Shown: positions 1 to 5,091, counted from the first letter of the stretch. The stretch is 5,091 nt of DNA from Alistipes sp. (GCA_017629615.1 JAGBWT010000002.1:1-5091); one strand, 5' to 3'. The notes: generated from the sequence alone by a model not told the origin. Made by a program: numbers and translations.

Positions 1-197
1 GTGAGCATTACTGCTATGTAGGTGCTGCCGGTTGTGCTAAATTGGGTATCAAACTCAATAGCGTACCTTTGCGCATTGCCGTAGATTGGACTCCTGTAAT
101 CGGTCCGGACATTGGTTATGGTGGTGGTCAGTCGGCAGCCACATTTAACAAGTACGGTTTGGCTAACTTTGGTGTGTCGTGCGCATACTGCTTCTAA
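1..197 (+). CDS. Outer-membrane beta-barrel protein, C-terminal fragment
   Basis: This is the last 64 codons of a gene that begins before the window; the frame starts at position 3 and ends with TAA at 195-197. The fragment reads as alternating short strands and turns. It contains a segment like VPLRIAVDWTPVIGP, then a glycine-rich loop (GYGGG), then a final strand FGVSCAYCF. A 'PL-x-(I/L)-x-(V/L)-DW-x-P' strand followed by a last strand ending in an aromatic residue is typical of small outer-membrane beta-barrel proteins of Bacteroidales. The terminal Phe fits the C-terminal signal read by the BAM complex. The function cannot be told from this end; such proteins are often annotated only as outer-membrane or porin-family proteins. 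The fragment has four cysteines (residues 4, 11, 60 and 63 of the fragment, approximately), which is unusual for an outer-membrane barrel. It is followed by a long 3' untranslated stretch and a terminator, so it is not co-transcribed with lnt by default. Confidence 0.72.
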   Translation, partial: EHYCYVGAAGCAKLGIKLNSVPLRIAVDWTPVIGPDIGYGGGQSAATFNKYGLANFGVSCAYCF

Positions 198-250
198 AAG
201 CAGCCGATTATAAAGGCTAATTTCTGCGTTACGGTCGGCAAGTCGAAATA

Positions 251-271
251 GTCATATACGTCAAGTATGAC
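251..271 (+). other. Small hairpin in the 3' untranslated region of the barrel gene
   Basis: GTCATA (251-256) and TATGAC (266-271) form a 6-bp stem over a 9-nt loop. No T-run follows, so it is a poor terminator by itself. Its core (252-269) closely matches the tip of the large hairpin at 4036-4054. The rest of 198-303 shows only weak pairings, for example AGCC 202-205 with GGCT 215-218, and no open reading frame of note. It may be part of an mRNA 3' end or of a dispersed repeat. Confidence 0.4.
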
Positions 272-303
272 CTTTCTAATAAGTTGTGCGACGAGCGCGA
301 TAT

Positions 304-341
304 AATCCCCAAGACTGAAAATGGTCTTGGGGATTTTGTTT
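304..341 (+). terminator. Intrinsic terminator after the outer-membrane protein gene
   Basis: AATCCCCAAGAC (304-315) pairs perfectly with GTCTTGGGGATT (324-335) over an 8-nt loop, giving a 12-bp stem. It runs into TTTTGTTT (334-341). This is a classic Rho-independent terminator on the + strand, placed 106 nt past the stop of the outer-membrane protein gene. It separates that gene from lnt. Confidence 0.88.
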
Positions 342-353
342 CTGCAAATAAAC

Positions 354-388
354 TCATTCGTGTAAGCGAAGCGGCTGATAGCGAATGA
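354..388. repeat. Inverted repeat in the lnt upstream region
   Basis: TCATTCG (354-360) is the exact reverse complement of CGAATGA (382-388), with 21 nt between. The intervening sequence includes two AGCGAA copies. It lies between the terminator and the lnt promoter. It could be a regulator site, a weak hairpin or chance. Confidence 0.35.
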
Positions 389-404
389 AATTATACCTCT
401 GCAA

Positions 405-420
405 AGCGGATAATTCCGCT
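405..420. promoter_or_regulatory. Palindrome AGCGGA-TAAT-TCCGCT overlapping the expected -33 region of lnt
   Basis: Two perfect 6-nt half sites are separated by TAAT. The palindrome ends 8 nt before the candidate -7 element at 429, so it covers the place where a Bacteroidota -33 TTTG box would be expected. It could be an operator. It could also be a small hairpin followed by the T-containing stretch at 424-440, as a backup terminator. The sequence alone does not decide. Confidence 0.4.
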
Positions 421-428
421 AAATTTTA

Positions 429-436
429 TATCTTTG
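429..436 (+). promoter_or_regulatory. Candidate Bacteroidota -7 promoter element for lnt-folC
   Basis: TATCTTTG is an exact match to the TAnnTTTG -7 consensus of Bacteroidota primary sigma factor promoters. It lies 25 nt before the lnt ATG, which would give a leader of roughly 15-20 nt. A -33 TTTG box is not visible at the expected spacing; a palindrome occupies that position instead. No Shine-Dalgarno sequence precedes the ATG, as is normal in this phylum. Confidence 0.55.
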
Positions 437-461
437 CTTTTGTAAATATACTCAACGTACG

Positions 462-2063
462 ATGATATACTTTAATCGACGACTCTCGACACGTGTGCGA
501 CTGCTGCTCGCACTGCTCTCGGCTCTGCTTCTATCTGCGGGTTGGATTGGGGCTGGCGGTTTGCCTCTGCTTATCGCCTTTGTGCCTCTGTTGTTTATCA
601 GTGCGGAATATAGTGGCTCGTTGCGCGATACGATGGCGATGCTCGGTTGGGCCGCGCTGTCGTTTGTCGTATGGAACGTGGCGACAGTTTGGTGGGTGTG
701 GAATGCTGCTCCGATTGGTACGATAGCGGCTACGGTCGTATCGTCGTGGTGGAGTTTGGTGGCTTTTATGCTCTTTCACGTCGTGTCGAAGCGTGCGCCG
801 AGTGCTATCGCCTATATGCTCTTTATCGTTGGGTGGATTGCTTGCGAGTATATCTATATCGAAGCCCCTGCGATGTCGTTCCCGTGGCTGGTGCTGGGCA
901 ACGGCTTTGCCAACGATGTGTGGGCAGTGCAGTGGTACGAATATACGGGAGTGCTTGGCGGCTCGTTGTGGGTTTTGATTGTCAATGTGTTGGCTTTTAA
1001 GTCGTTGCTCACGATGCGTAAGCGGACGTGGATTGCGACGACCCTCGCCCTTGCTCTGCCAATCGTGCTGTCGGTCGCACTCTATATGGCAAACGACCCT
1101 TCGTCGGCCCGAAATACGGAGCGCGAGAGGGTGAAGGTTGCCGTAGTTCAGCCCAATGTCCCTTGTTACGAGAAATTCACCTCCGACGTGGGAACGCAGC
1201 AGGACAATCTCGTCGCTCTGTTGGGCGAGGTGTCGGATAGTGTCGATTTTGTGTTGATGCCCGAGACGTCGCTTGGTGTGACTATCGACGAGTCGCGTCG
1301 TGGCGACTACGATGTTGTGCGTCGTATGGTTGAGCAGTTGCGTGCGCGTCGTATGGGTGCGATGGTCGTATGCGGAACGTCGAGCCTTCGTCTCTATGGC
1401 AATGTTGCAGGCTCTGCGACGGCTCGCTATTCAAACGGCCTCTACTACGATTTGTACAACTCGTCGCTCGGTGTCGATTCTTTGGCTAACGCTTTGCCAA
1501 TGCACCACAAGGCCAAACTTGTGATTGGTGTTGAGACCCTGCCTGCCTGGTTCCGTAGCAATGGTCTGTTTGGTGTCGATTTGGGCGGTATTACAGGCCA
1601 ACTCGGCATTGGAGAGTCGGCTCTGCCATTTGTGCATAATGGCGTTGCTGTTGCCCCTGCAATCTGCTACGAGGCGATGTATGGCGACTTTATGGGCGAA
1701 TTTGTGAGGGGTGGCGCACAGATTTTGGGCGTAGTGTCGAACGATGGCTGGTGGGGTAATACACCGGGTCATCGCTACCTATTTGCATATTGCCGATTGC
1801 GAGCCATAGAGCATCGTCGTGCGATTGCCCGTAGTGCCAATACGGGTGTGTCGGGCTTTATTGATATGCGTGGCGAGGACGTTTCGCGCCTCGAATGGGA
1901 GGAGCGCGGAGTGCTGACGGCCGACCTGCCTCTCAACGATGAGCCGACGCTCTATACCCGCTATGGCGACTACATTGGTCGCTTGTCGCTATACCTTGCG
2001 ATTTTGTCGTTGCTCTACGCTGTGGCATATTGGGCCAAGCGTCGTTTCTATTTAGTACCTTAA
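462..2063 (+). CDS. lnt: Apolipoprotein N-acyltransferase
   Basis: Lnt transfers an acyl chain from a phospholipid to the free amino group of the N-terminal cysteine of lipoproteins, the third step of maturation after Lgt and LspA, in the inner membrane. The protein has 533 residues; the E. coli enzyme has 512. Hydrophobic segments lie at about 11-30, 31-48, 58-80, 86-107, 114-132, 161-180 and 190-210, and one near the C-terminus at about 506-525, matching the eight-helix Lnt plan. The nitrilase-like domain starts at about 224 (VKVAVVQPN). The catalytic triad is visible: Glu268 in MPETS, Lys350 in the HHKAKLVIGVE loop and Cys402 in ICYE. Glu358 and Glu404 match the supporting glutamates. SNDGWWG (426-432) and RSANTG (457-462) are further family motifs. 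The ATG at 462 is preceded by an A/T-rich leader and a -7 element. folC follows after 11 nt, so the two probably form one transcript. Nothing appears truncated. Confidence 0.96.
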   Translation: MIYFNRRLSTRVRLLLALLSALLLSAGWIGAGGLPLLIAFVPLLFISAEYSGSLRDTMAMLGWAALSFVVWNVATVWWVWNAAPIGTIAATVVSSWWSLVAFMLFHVVSKRAPSAIAYMLFIVGWIACEYIYIEAPAMSFPWLVLGNGFANDVWAVQWYEYTGVLGGSLWVLIVNVLAFKSLLTMRKRTWIATTLALALPIVLSVALYMANDPSSARNTERERVKVAVVQPNVPCYEKFTSDVGTQQDNLVALLGEVSDSVDFVLMPETSLGVTIDESRRGDYDVVRRMVEQLRARRMGAMVVCGTSSLRLYGNVAGSATARYSNGLYYDLYNSSLGVDSLANALPMHHKAKLVIGVETLPAWFRSNGLFGVDLGGITGQLGIGESALPFVHNGVAVAPAICYEAMYGDFMGEFVRGGAQILGVVSNDGWWGNTPGHRYLFAYCRLRAIEHRRAIARSANTGVSGFIDMRGEDVSRLEWEERGVLTADLPLNDEPTLYTRYGDYIGRLSLYLAILSLLYAVAYWAKRRFYLVP

Positions 2064-2074
2064 AAAATATAGAT

Positions 2075-3382
2075 ATGAACTATTCGGAGACTATCGAATA
2101 TCTCTTTTCGTCGTTGCCAACATTTCAGAATGTCGGTAGCGATGCCTATAAGCCGGGCCTTGAACGCATCACGGAGTTTTGCCGTAAGCTTGGTAATCCG
2201 CAGCGCAACTACTTTATAGTTCACGTTGCGGGAACGAACGGCAAGGGGTCGGTATCGAACCTCTTGGCTGCGGTGTTTCAGCAAGCGGGATACCAGACGG
2301 GCCTCTACACATCGCCCCATCTGTGCGACTTCCGTGAGCGCATACGCGTCAATGGCGAGATGATTTCGAAGCAGAAGGTGGTCAATTTTGTCGATAAGTA
2401 TCGTCGCGATATGGAGGAGTGCGAACTCTCGTTCTTCGAGATGACTACCGCCCTTGCGTTCGACTACTTTGCGCAGTCCGATGTCGAGGTGGCAGTTATC
2501 GAGACGGGTCTTGGCGGAAGACTCGATGCTACGAATATCGTAATCCCGGCCATAAGCGTCATTACCAATGTGGGGTTGGAGCATACGGCTCTGCTTGGCG
2601 ACTCGCTGCCGAAGATTGCTCGCGAAAAGGCGGGTATCATCAAGAAGAGTATCCCGGTGGTTGTGGGCGAGCGCAATCCGGCCTACAACCTTGTGATTGA
2701 GGATATAGCCGACGATAAACGCTCGACGGTAATCTATGCCGAAGATGCCTTTGAGTGTCAAAATCGTTCGGTGGAGGGCGATAAGCAACTCTTCGATATG
2801 GTCCGTCTGCGCGATGGTCAGCACTACCGTCTGCGTACGGGTCTGCTGGGCGAGTATCAGCAGCAGAATGTGGCGATTGTTTGTGCTGTTGCCGACTACT
2901 TGCACGAAAATACACCTCTCTCGATAAGTCGCCGTGCATTTGTCGAAGGAGTGCGCGATGTGTTGCAGATTACCGCGTTTCAGGGTCGTTGGCAGGTGCT
3001 AAACCAAGAGCCGCTGACGGTTTGCGATACGGCACACAATGCCCACGGCTTGGCGTGCGTTGCCAAGCAGCTACGAGAGCGCAGTAATAGCGGGCGATTG
3101 TTGTGCGTGATGGGCTTCTGCGAGGATAAGGATATAGAGCAGATGTTGTCGCTGATGCCTGCCGATGCTCACTACATCTTTACACGTGCCGATATGCCGC
3201 GTGCCGCCAAAACCGAGGTGCTGGCCGATGTGGCTCGTACGTTGGGCCTTGACTTCGAGTGTCGCGAGTCGGTTGCCGAGGCTGTCGAGGCTGCGAAGGC
3301 TATCTTGTCGGCCGATGATATGCTCTTTATCGGTGGCTCGACCTTTGTGGTTGCCGAGGCTCTGTCGTTACCACAGGAGTAG
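2075..3382 (+). CDS. folC: Bifunctional folylpolyglutamate/dihydrofolate synthase
   Basis: FolC is a cytoplasmic ATP-dependent Mur-ligase-fold enzyme. It adds glutamate to dihydropteroate and/or extends the glutamate tail of folates, which keeps them in the cell. The product is 435 residues, a normal length. Visible motifs are the P-loop GTNGKGS (53-59), SPHLCDFRERI (80-90), FFEMTTALAF (120-129), ETGLGGRLDATN (143-154), NVGLEHTALLGD (165-176) and REKAGIIK (183-190), whose Lys185 is the likely carbamylated lysine. The C-terminal domain has GRWQ (304-307), DTAHN (318-322) and GGSTFVVAEAL (420-430). DTAHN stands in place of the more usual DGAHN. The frame is open upstream to an ATG at 2030 inside lnt, but I chose the ATG at 2075. 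It lies just after the lnt stop, has an A-rich leader (TAAAAAATATAG), and starts the protein at the family position (MNYSETIEYLFS). Whether it has one or both activities cannot be read from sequence. It ends at a strong terminator. Confidence 0.95.
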   Translation: MNYSETIEYLFSSLPTFQNVGSDAYKPGLERITEFCRKLGNPQRNYFIVHVAGTNGKGSVSNLLAAVFQQAGYQTGLYTSPHLCDFRERIRVNGEMISKQKVVNFVDKYRRDMEECELSFFEMTTALAFDYFAQSDVEVAVIETGLGGRLDATNIVIPAISVITNVGLEHTALLGDSLPKIAREKAGIIKKSIPVVVGERNPAYNLVIEDIADDKRSTVIYAEDAFECQNRSVEGDKQLFDMVRLRDGQHYRLRTGLLGEYQQQNVAIVCAVADYLHENTPLSISRRAFVEGVRDVLQITAFQGRWQVLNQEPLTVCDTAHNAHGLACVAKQLRERSNSGRLLCVMGFCEDKDIEQMLSLMPADAHYIFTRADMPRAAKTEVLADVARTLGLDFECRESVAEAVEAAKAILSADDMLFIGGSTFVVAEALSLPQE

Positions 3383-3396
3383 GTTGGCGTTGATAA

Positions 3397-3450
3397 CAAA
3401 GAGGCCTGTTCTCGTTAGTGGAACAGGCCTCTTTGCTTATTTTGTTTTGT
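3397..3450. terminator. Strong shared terminator between convergent folC and def
   Basis: CAAAGAGGCCTGTTC (3397-3411) pairs perfectly with GAACAGGCCTCTTTG (3421-3435), a 15-bp stem over a 9-nt loop. On the + strand it is followed by CTTATTTTGTTTTG (3436-3449), a good U-tract for folC. On the - strand the stem begins 1 nt past the def stop and is followed by TTTGTTATC, a weaker tail. It probably stops transcription from both sides. The + strand T-tract is also the last few codons of def read backwards. Confidence 0.92.
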
Positions 3451-3982
3451 AGGAGCAACGATATTGCCCCTTCGAGAGTTTTAGAATCTTGCTTTTCAGC
3501 AGATTGCGACGCAATGGCGAGAGGTGGTCGGTAAAGACTTTGCCTTCGAGGTGGTCGTATTCGTGCTGAATTACGCGGGCAGGGTAGCCCGAGAACTCCT
3601 CGTCGTGCTCCTCGAAGTTCTCGTCGAGGTAGCGCATACGAATCGAGACAGGGCGCACCACATCCTCGTTGATGCCCGGAATCGAGAGGCAACCCTCCTC
3701 GAAGTGCGACACCTCGGCCGAACGCTCATAAATCTCGGCATTGACAAAGACCTTGCGGAAGTTTGCCAACTCTGGCACCTCCTCGGCCCACGGAGTGCAA
3801 TCAACGATAAAGAGGCGGATATTCTTGCCAATCTGCGGTGCGGCCAAACCTACGCCACTCGCTTCGCCAAGTGTAATCCACATATCATCGACCAACTTCT
3901 TGAAGTCGGGGTACGAAGCGTCGATGTTCTCGCTTGCCTTACGAAGCGTTGGGTTACCGTAAATGACTATTGGGTATATCAT
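3437..3982 (-). CDS. def: Peptide deformylase
   Basis: Def is a cytoplasmic metalloenzyme, usually Fe2+, that removes the formyl group from the N-terminal methionine of new proteins as they leave the ribosome. The three family motifs are all present in the 181-residue product: GVGLAAPQ (43-50), EGCLS (96-100) and HEYDH (140-144). Metal ligands are Cys98, His140 and His144. Glu141 is the catalytic acid/base and Gln50 the usual motif 1 glutamine. The sequence before the ATG is in frame with a TTG two codons upstream (3988-3986). I chose the ATG at 3982 because it gives MIYPIVIYGNPTLRK, the usual start of Bacteroidales deformylases, and TTG is a rare start. The C-terminus is short and lysine-rich (SYKTK), and its stop lies 1 nt from the shared terminator. 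It follows ruvX on the same strand after a 148-nt structured gap, so it may be read through from glyS-ruvX or have its own promoter. No clear TAnnTTTG element was found in that gap. Confidence 0.96.
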   Translation of the reverse strand: MIYPIVIYGNPTLRKASENIDASYPDFKKLVDDMWITLGEASGVGLAAPQIGKNIRLFIVDCTPWAEEVPELANFRKVFVNAEIYERSAEVSHFEEGCLSIPGINEDVVRPVSIRMRYLDENFEEHDEEFSGYPARVIQHEYDHLEGKVFTDHLSPLRRNLLKSKILKLSKGQYRCSYKTK

Positions 3983-3986
3983 ATTC

Positions 3987-3997
3987 AAAACTGTTTT
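3987..3997. repeat. 11-bp palindrome just before the def start
   Basis: AAAAC (3987-3991), T, then GTTTT (3993-3997) form a perfect inverted repeat with a 1-nt centre, ending 4 nt before the def ATG. The centre is too small for an RNA hairpin of all bases. It may be a protein binding site, an edge of a repeat, or simply an A/T-rich translation leader. Confidence 0.3.
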
Positions 3998-4015
3998 ATG
4001 AGGCTTTTGCCTCGT
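3998..4015. repeat. Small hairpin upstream of def
   Basis: GAGGC (4000-4004) and GCCTC (4009-4013) form a perfect stem over a TTTT loop (AAAA on the def strand). One wobble pair on the + strand and one A-T pair extend it at the base. It sits 17 nt before the def ATG on the - strand. A hairpin this close could affect def translation, but the stem is short. Confidence 0.45.
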
Positions 4016-4018
4016 TAT

Positions 4019-4079
4019 GCTTGATTGTCAAATGCTCACATACACCAAAGTATGCTCCGCTTTGCCAATCTTCGCAAGC
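4019..4079 (-). other. Long imperfect hairpin between ruvX and def
   Basis: The arms pair in layers around the centre at 4046/4047. GCTT (4019-4022) pairs with AAGC (4076-4079) across a 5-nt bulge. GATTG (4023-4027) pairs with CAATC (4066-4070). CAAA (4029-4032) pairs with TTTG (4061-4064), followed by a bulged GC/GC pair. CATAC (4039-4043) pairs with GTATG (4050-4054) under a 6-nt loop. On the - strand an added U-G wobble extends the tip. The layered symmetry is more than expected by chance in a short gap. The tip resembles the hairpin at 251-271. Confidence 0.55.
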
Positions 4080-4082
4080 CTT

Positions 4083-4110
4083 GCAAAATCACTCCTAAAA
4101 GCAATTTTGC
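4083..4110. repeat. Inverted repeat downstream of ruvX
   Basis: GCAAAAT (4083-4089) and ATTTTGC (4104-4110) are exact reverse complements with 14 nt between. They lie 20 nt past the ruvX stop on the - strand. The stem is A/T-rich and lacks a following T-run, so it would be a weak terminator; it may be part of the same element as the hairpin at 4019-4079. Confidence 0.45.
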
Positions 4111-4130
4111 GTGGTGTTGGTAATTCTCAA

Positions 4131-4544
4131 TTATAGCTTTGCTGCCATATAGGACTGCAAAATTATCGTTGCTGCGACCTTATCGACCAACGCCTTGTCG
4201 CGACGAGCCATCTTGCCGATGCCGCTCTCGCGGATTGTGCGCTGTGCGAGGACCGACGTAAATCGCTCATCGTATAGAACGACCTCCTTGTCGGGAAAAT
4301 TGTGTCGCAGGCGACCAACCAAAGGCTCGATGTAGCGCATCGTTTCGCTCTTCTCGCCATTCATCTGCGAGGGCTTGCCCACGACGATAGTCGTAACGTC
4401 CTCCTTTGAGCAGTAGTCGGCGATATATCGTTCGAGTTGCTTGGTCTCGACCGTTTCGAGCGCACCGGCAATAATACACAACGGGTCGCTAACGGCCAAT
4501 CCCGTTCGCTTAACACCGTAGTCTATCGCCAAGATACGCCCCAT
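4131..4544 (-). CDS. ruvX: RuvX/YqgF family RNase H-like nuclease (putative pre-16S rRNA or Holliday junction nuclease)
   Basis: This 137-residue protein has the length and all the main motifs of the YqgF/RuvX family. It has the RNase H-fold. Members have been tied to 5' end maturation of 16S rRNA in E. coli and to Holliday junction resolution in other bacteria; which applies here is unknown. Visible motifs are DYGVKRTGLAVSD (8-20) with the first metal-binding Asp8, VVGKPSQMNG (54-63), DERFTS (92-97) with Glu93, and ALVDKVAATIILQSY (118-132) with Asp121. The acidic residues expected at the active site are therefore kept. The ATG at 4544 lies 6 nt after the glyS stop, which indicates translation from the same mRNA as glyS. 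The protein is soluble, with no signal or membrane segment. A 148-nt structured gap separates its stop from def. Confidence 0.95.
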   Translation of the reverse strand: MGRILAIDYGVKRTGLAVSDPLCIIAGALETVETKQLERYIADYCSKEDVTTIVVGKPSQMNGEKSETMRYIEPLVGRLRHNFPDKEVVLYDERFTSVLAQRTIRESGIGKMARRDKALVDKVAATIILQSYMAAKL

Positions 4545-4550
4545 ACGCTC

Positions 4551-5091
4551 TTACTTCAACTTCTTGTACAACTCGCGGAACGAGGTCTGCTTCTCGACCA
4601 TTGCATACAACTCGTCGATAGCGATACGCTCCTGCTGCATCGAGTCGCGGTGGCGAACCGTCACGGTGTTGTCCTCCAAAGTTTGGTGGTCTACGGTTAC
4701 GCAGAATGGGGTACCAACTGCGTCCTGACGACGGTAGCGCTTACCAATCGAGTCCTTCTCGTCGTATGCAACGTTGAAGTCGAATTTGAGCGAGTCGATA
4801 ATCTCGCGAGCCTTCTCCGGAAGGCCGTCCTTCTTAACAAGCGGCATAACGGCAACCTTCGTAGGAGCCAAGCAAGCAGGTATGCGCAAAACTACGCGCT
4901 CCTCGCCATTCTCCAACTTCTCCTCGCAGTATGCAGCCGACATAATCTGCAAGAACATACGGTCTACACCAATCGAGGTCTCGACAACGTATGGAACATA
5001 GTTCTCGCCACGCTCTGGGTCGAAGTACTGAATCTTCTTGCCCGAGAACTCCTGATGACGACCAAGGTCGAAATCGGTACGTGAGTGGATA
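4551..5091 (-). CDS. glyS: Glycyl-tRNA synthetase (class II, homodimeric type), C-terminal part
   Basis: This is the last 179 codons of a gene whose start lies beyond the window; the reading frame is open to the edge (first full codon 5090-5088). The enzyme charges tRNA-Gly with glycine using ATP in the cytoplasm. The visible part opens with SRTDFDLGRHQEFSGKK, a recognisable GlyRS segment. Class II motif 3 follows at fragment residues 33-46 (VETSIGVDRMF), with the ATP-binding Arg44. The HGTP-type anticodon-binding domain comes next: RIPACLAPTKVAVMPLVKKD, then YDEKDSIGKRYRRQDAVGTPFCVTVD, then DNTVTVRHRDSMQQERI, to the end at ELYKKLK. This is the alpha2 type, as in most Bacteroidota and eukaryotes, not the alpha2beta2 type of E. 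coli. An in-frame ATG at 4958 (Met45) is internal to motif 3 and is not the start. ruvX follows after 6 nt. Confidence 0.95.
   Translation of the reverse strand, partial: IHSRTDFDLGRHQEFSGKKIQYFDPERGENYVPYVVETSIGVDRMFLQIMSAAYCEEKLENGEERVVLRIPACLAPTKVAVMPLVKKDGLPEKAREIIDSLKFDFNVAYDEKDSIGKRYRRQDAVGTPFCVTVDHQTLEDNTVTVRHRDSMQQERIAIDELYAMVEKQTSFRELYKKLK

Larger units (their letters stand above)
3983..4130 (-). other. Structured non-coding gap between ruvX and def
   Basis: These 148 nt contain no convincing gene. They hold, from the def side, an 11-bp palindrome, a 7-bp hairpin (3998-4015), a long imperfect hairpin (4019-4079) and a 7-bp inverted repeat (4083-4110). No pairing is followed by a T-run on either strand, so none is a standard terminator. 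The amount of pairing suggests a def leader RNA, an mRNA processing region or a copy of a dispersed intergenic repeat. The neighbouring glyS-ruvX junction is only 6 nt, so this gap is unusual within the group. Confidence 0.5.

Noticed and set aside
2030..2074. Upstream ATG that would extend folC by 15 codons and overlap lnt
   Set aside because: The extra residues (MGQASFLFSTLKNID) do not fit the FolC N-terminus, and the ATG at 2075 has a typical A-rich leader just after the lnt stop.
2060..2905. 281-codon open frame on the - strand opposite folC
   Set aside because: It lies wholly antisense to a well-supported folC, has no recognisable motif, and its composition is what a codon-biased gene gives on its opposite strand.
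3524..4024. 166-codon open frame on the + strand opposite def
   Set aside because: It is antisense to def, which has all three deformylase motifs; the frame has no recognisable domain.
4046..4054. TAnnTTTG promoter for def within the large hairpin (CATACTTTG on the - strand)
   Set aside because: The spacing is one base short of the consensus (TACTTTG), there is no -33 box, and it lies about 65 nt before the start inside a stem-loop.
4083..4110. Intrinsic terminator for glyS-ruvX
   Set aside because: The 7-bp A/T-rich stem has a 14-nt loop and no T-run follows on the - strand, so it is listed only as an inverted repeat.
4956..4958. ATG at 4958 as the start of a short glyS-like gene
   Set aside because: The frame is open upstream to the window edge with clear GlyRS sequence, including the front half of motif 3, so this Met is internal.
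4437..5084. 215-codon open frame on the + strand opposite ruvX and glyS
   Set aside because: It spans the junction of two well-supported - strand genes and has no family motif; it is a shadow of their codon bias.

Overview
The window looks like ordinary chromosomal DNA from a Bacteroidota bacterium, most likely order Bacteroidales. A Rikenellaceae/Alistipes-like source is my best guess but is not proven. Four things point this way. The Lnt has the Bacteroidota-style KLVIGVE variant of its active-site loop. The first gene ends like a Bacteroidales outer-membrane beta-barrel. No start codon has a Shine-Dalgarno sequence; A/T-rich leaders are present instead. A TAnnTTTG-type -7 promoter element lies before lnt. 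Judged by eye, GC content is near one half and codon use is similar across the genes, with no sign of recent transfer.

Layout: positions 1-197 hold the C-terminal end of an outer-membrane beta-barrel gene (+ strand). Positions 198-461 are a non-coding gap with weak hairpins, one strong intrinsic terminator (304-341), two inverted repeats and a probable promoter. Positions 462-3382 are a tight two-gene + strand unit, lnt (apolipoprotein N-acyltransferase) then folC (folylpolyglutamate/dihydrofolate synthase), separated by 11 nt. A very strong terminator (stem 3397-3435) separates folC from a convergent - strand group. Read in transcription order, that group is glyS (class II glycyl-tRNA synthetase, 5' end outside the window), ruvX/yqgF after only 6 nt, then a 148-nt structured gap, then def (peptide deformylase).

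All five genes are housekeeping functions. Lnt completes lipoprotein acylation in the inner membrane. FolC makes and retains folates, which supply formyl groups for initiator fMet-tRNA. Def removes that formyl group from new proteins. GlyS charges tRNA-Gly. RuvX/YqgF is a RNase H-like nuclease linked to Holliday junctions or pre-16S rRNA maturation. No mobile element, CRISPR array, tRNA or rRNA was seen.

I found no clear new biological system. The least explained DNA is non-coding: the ruvX-def gap (3983-4130), with a long imperfect hairpin and two flanking inverted repeats, and a short hairpin sequence in it that has a close relative in the gap after the first gene. These could be copies of a dispersed intergenic repeat or a structured def leader.
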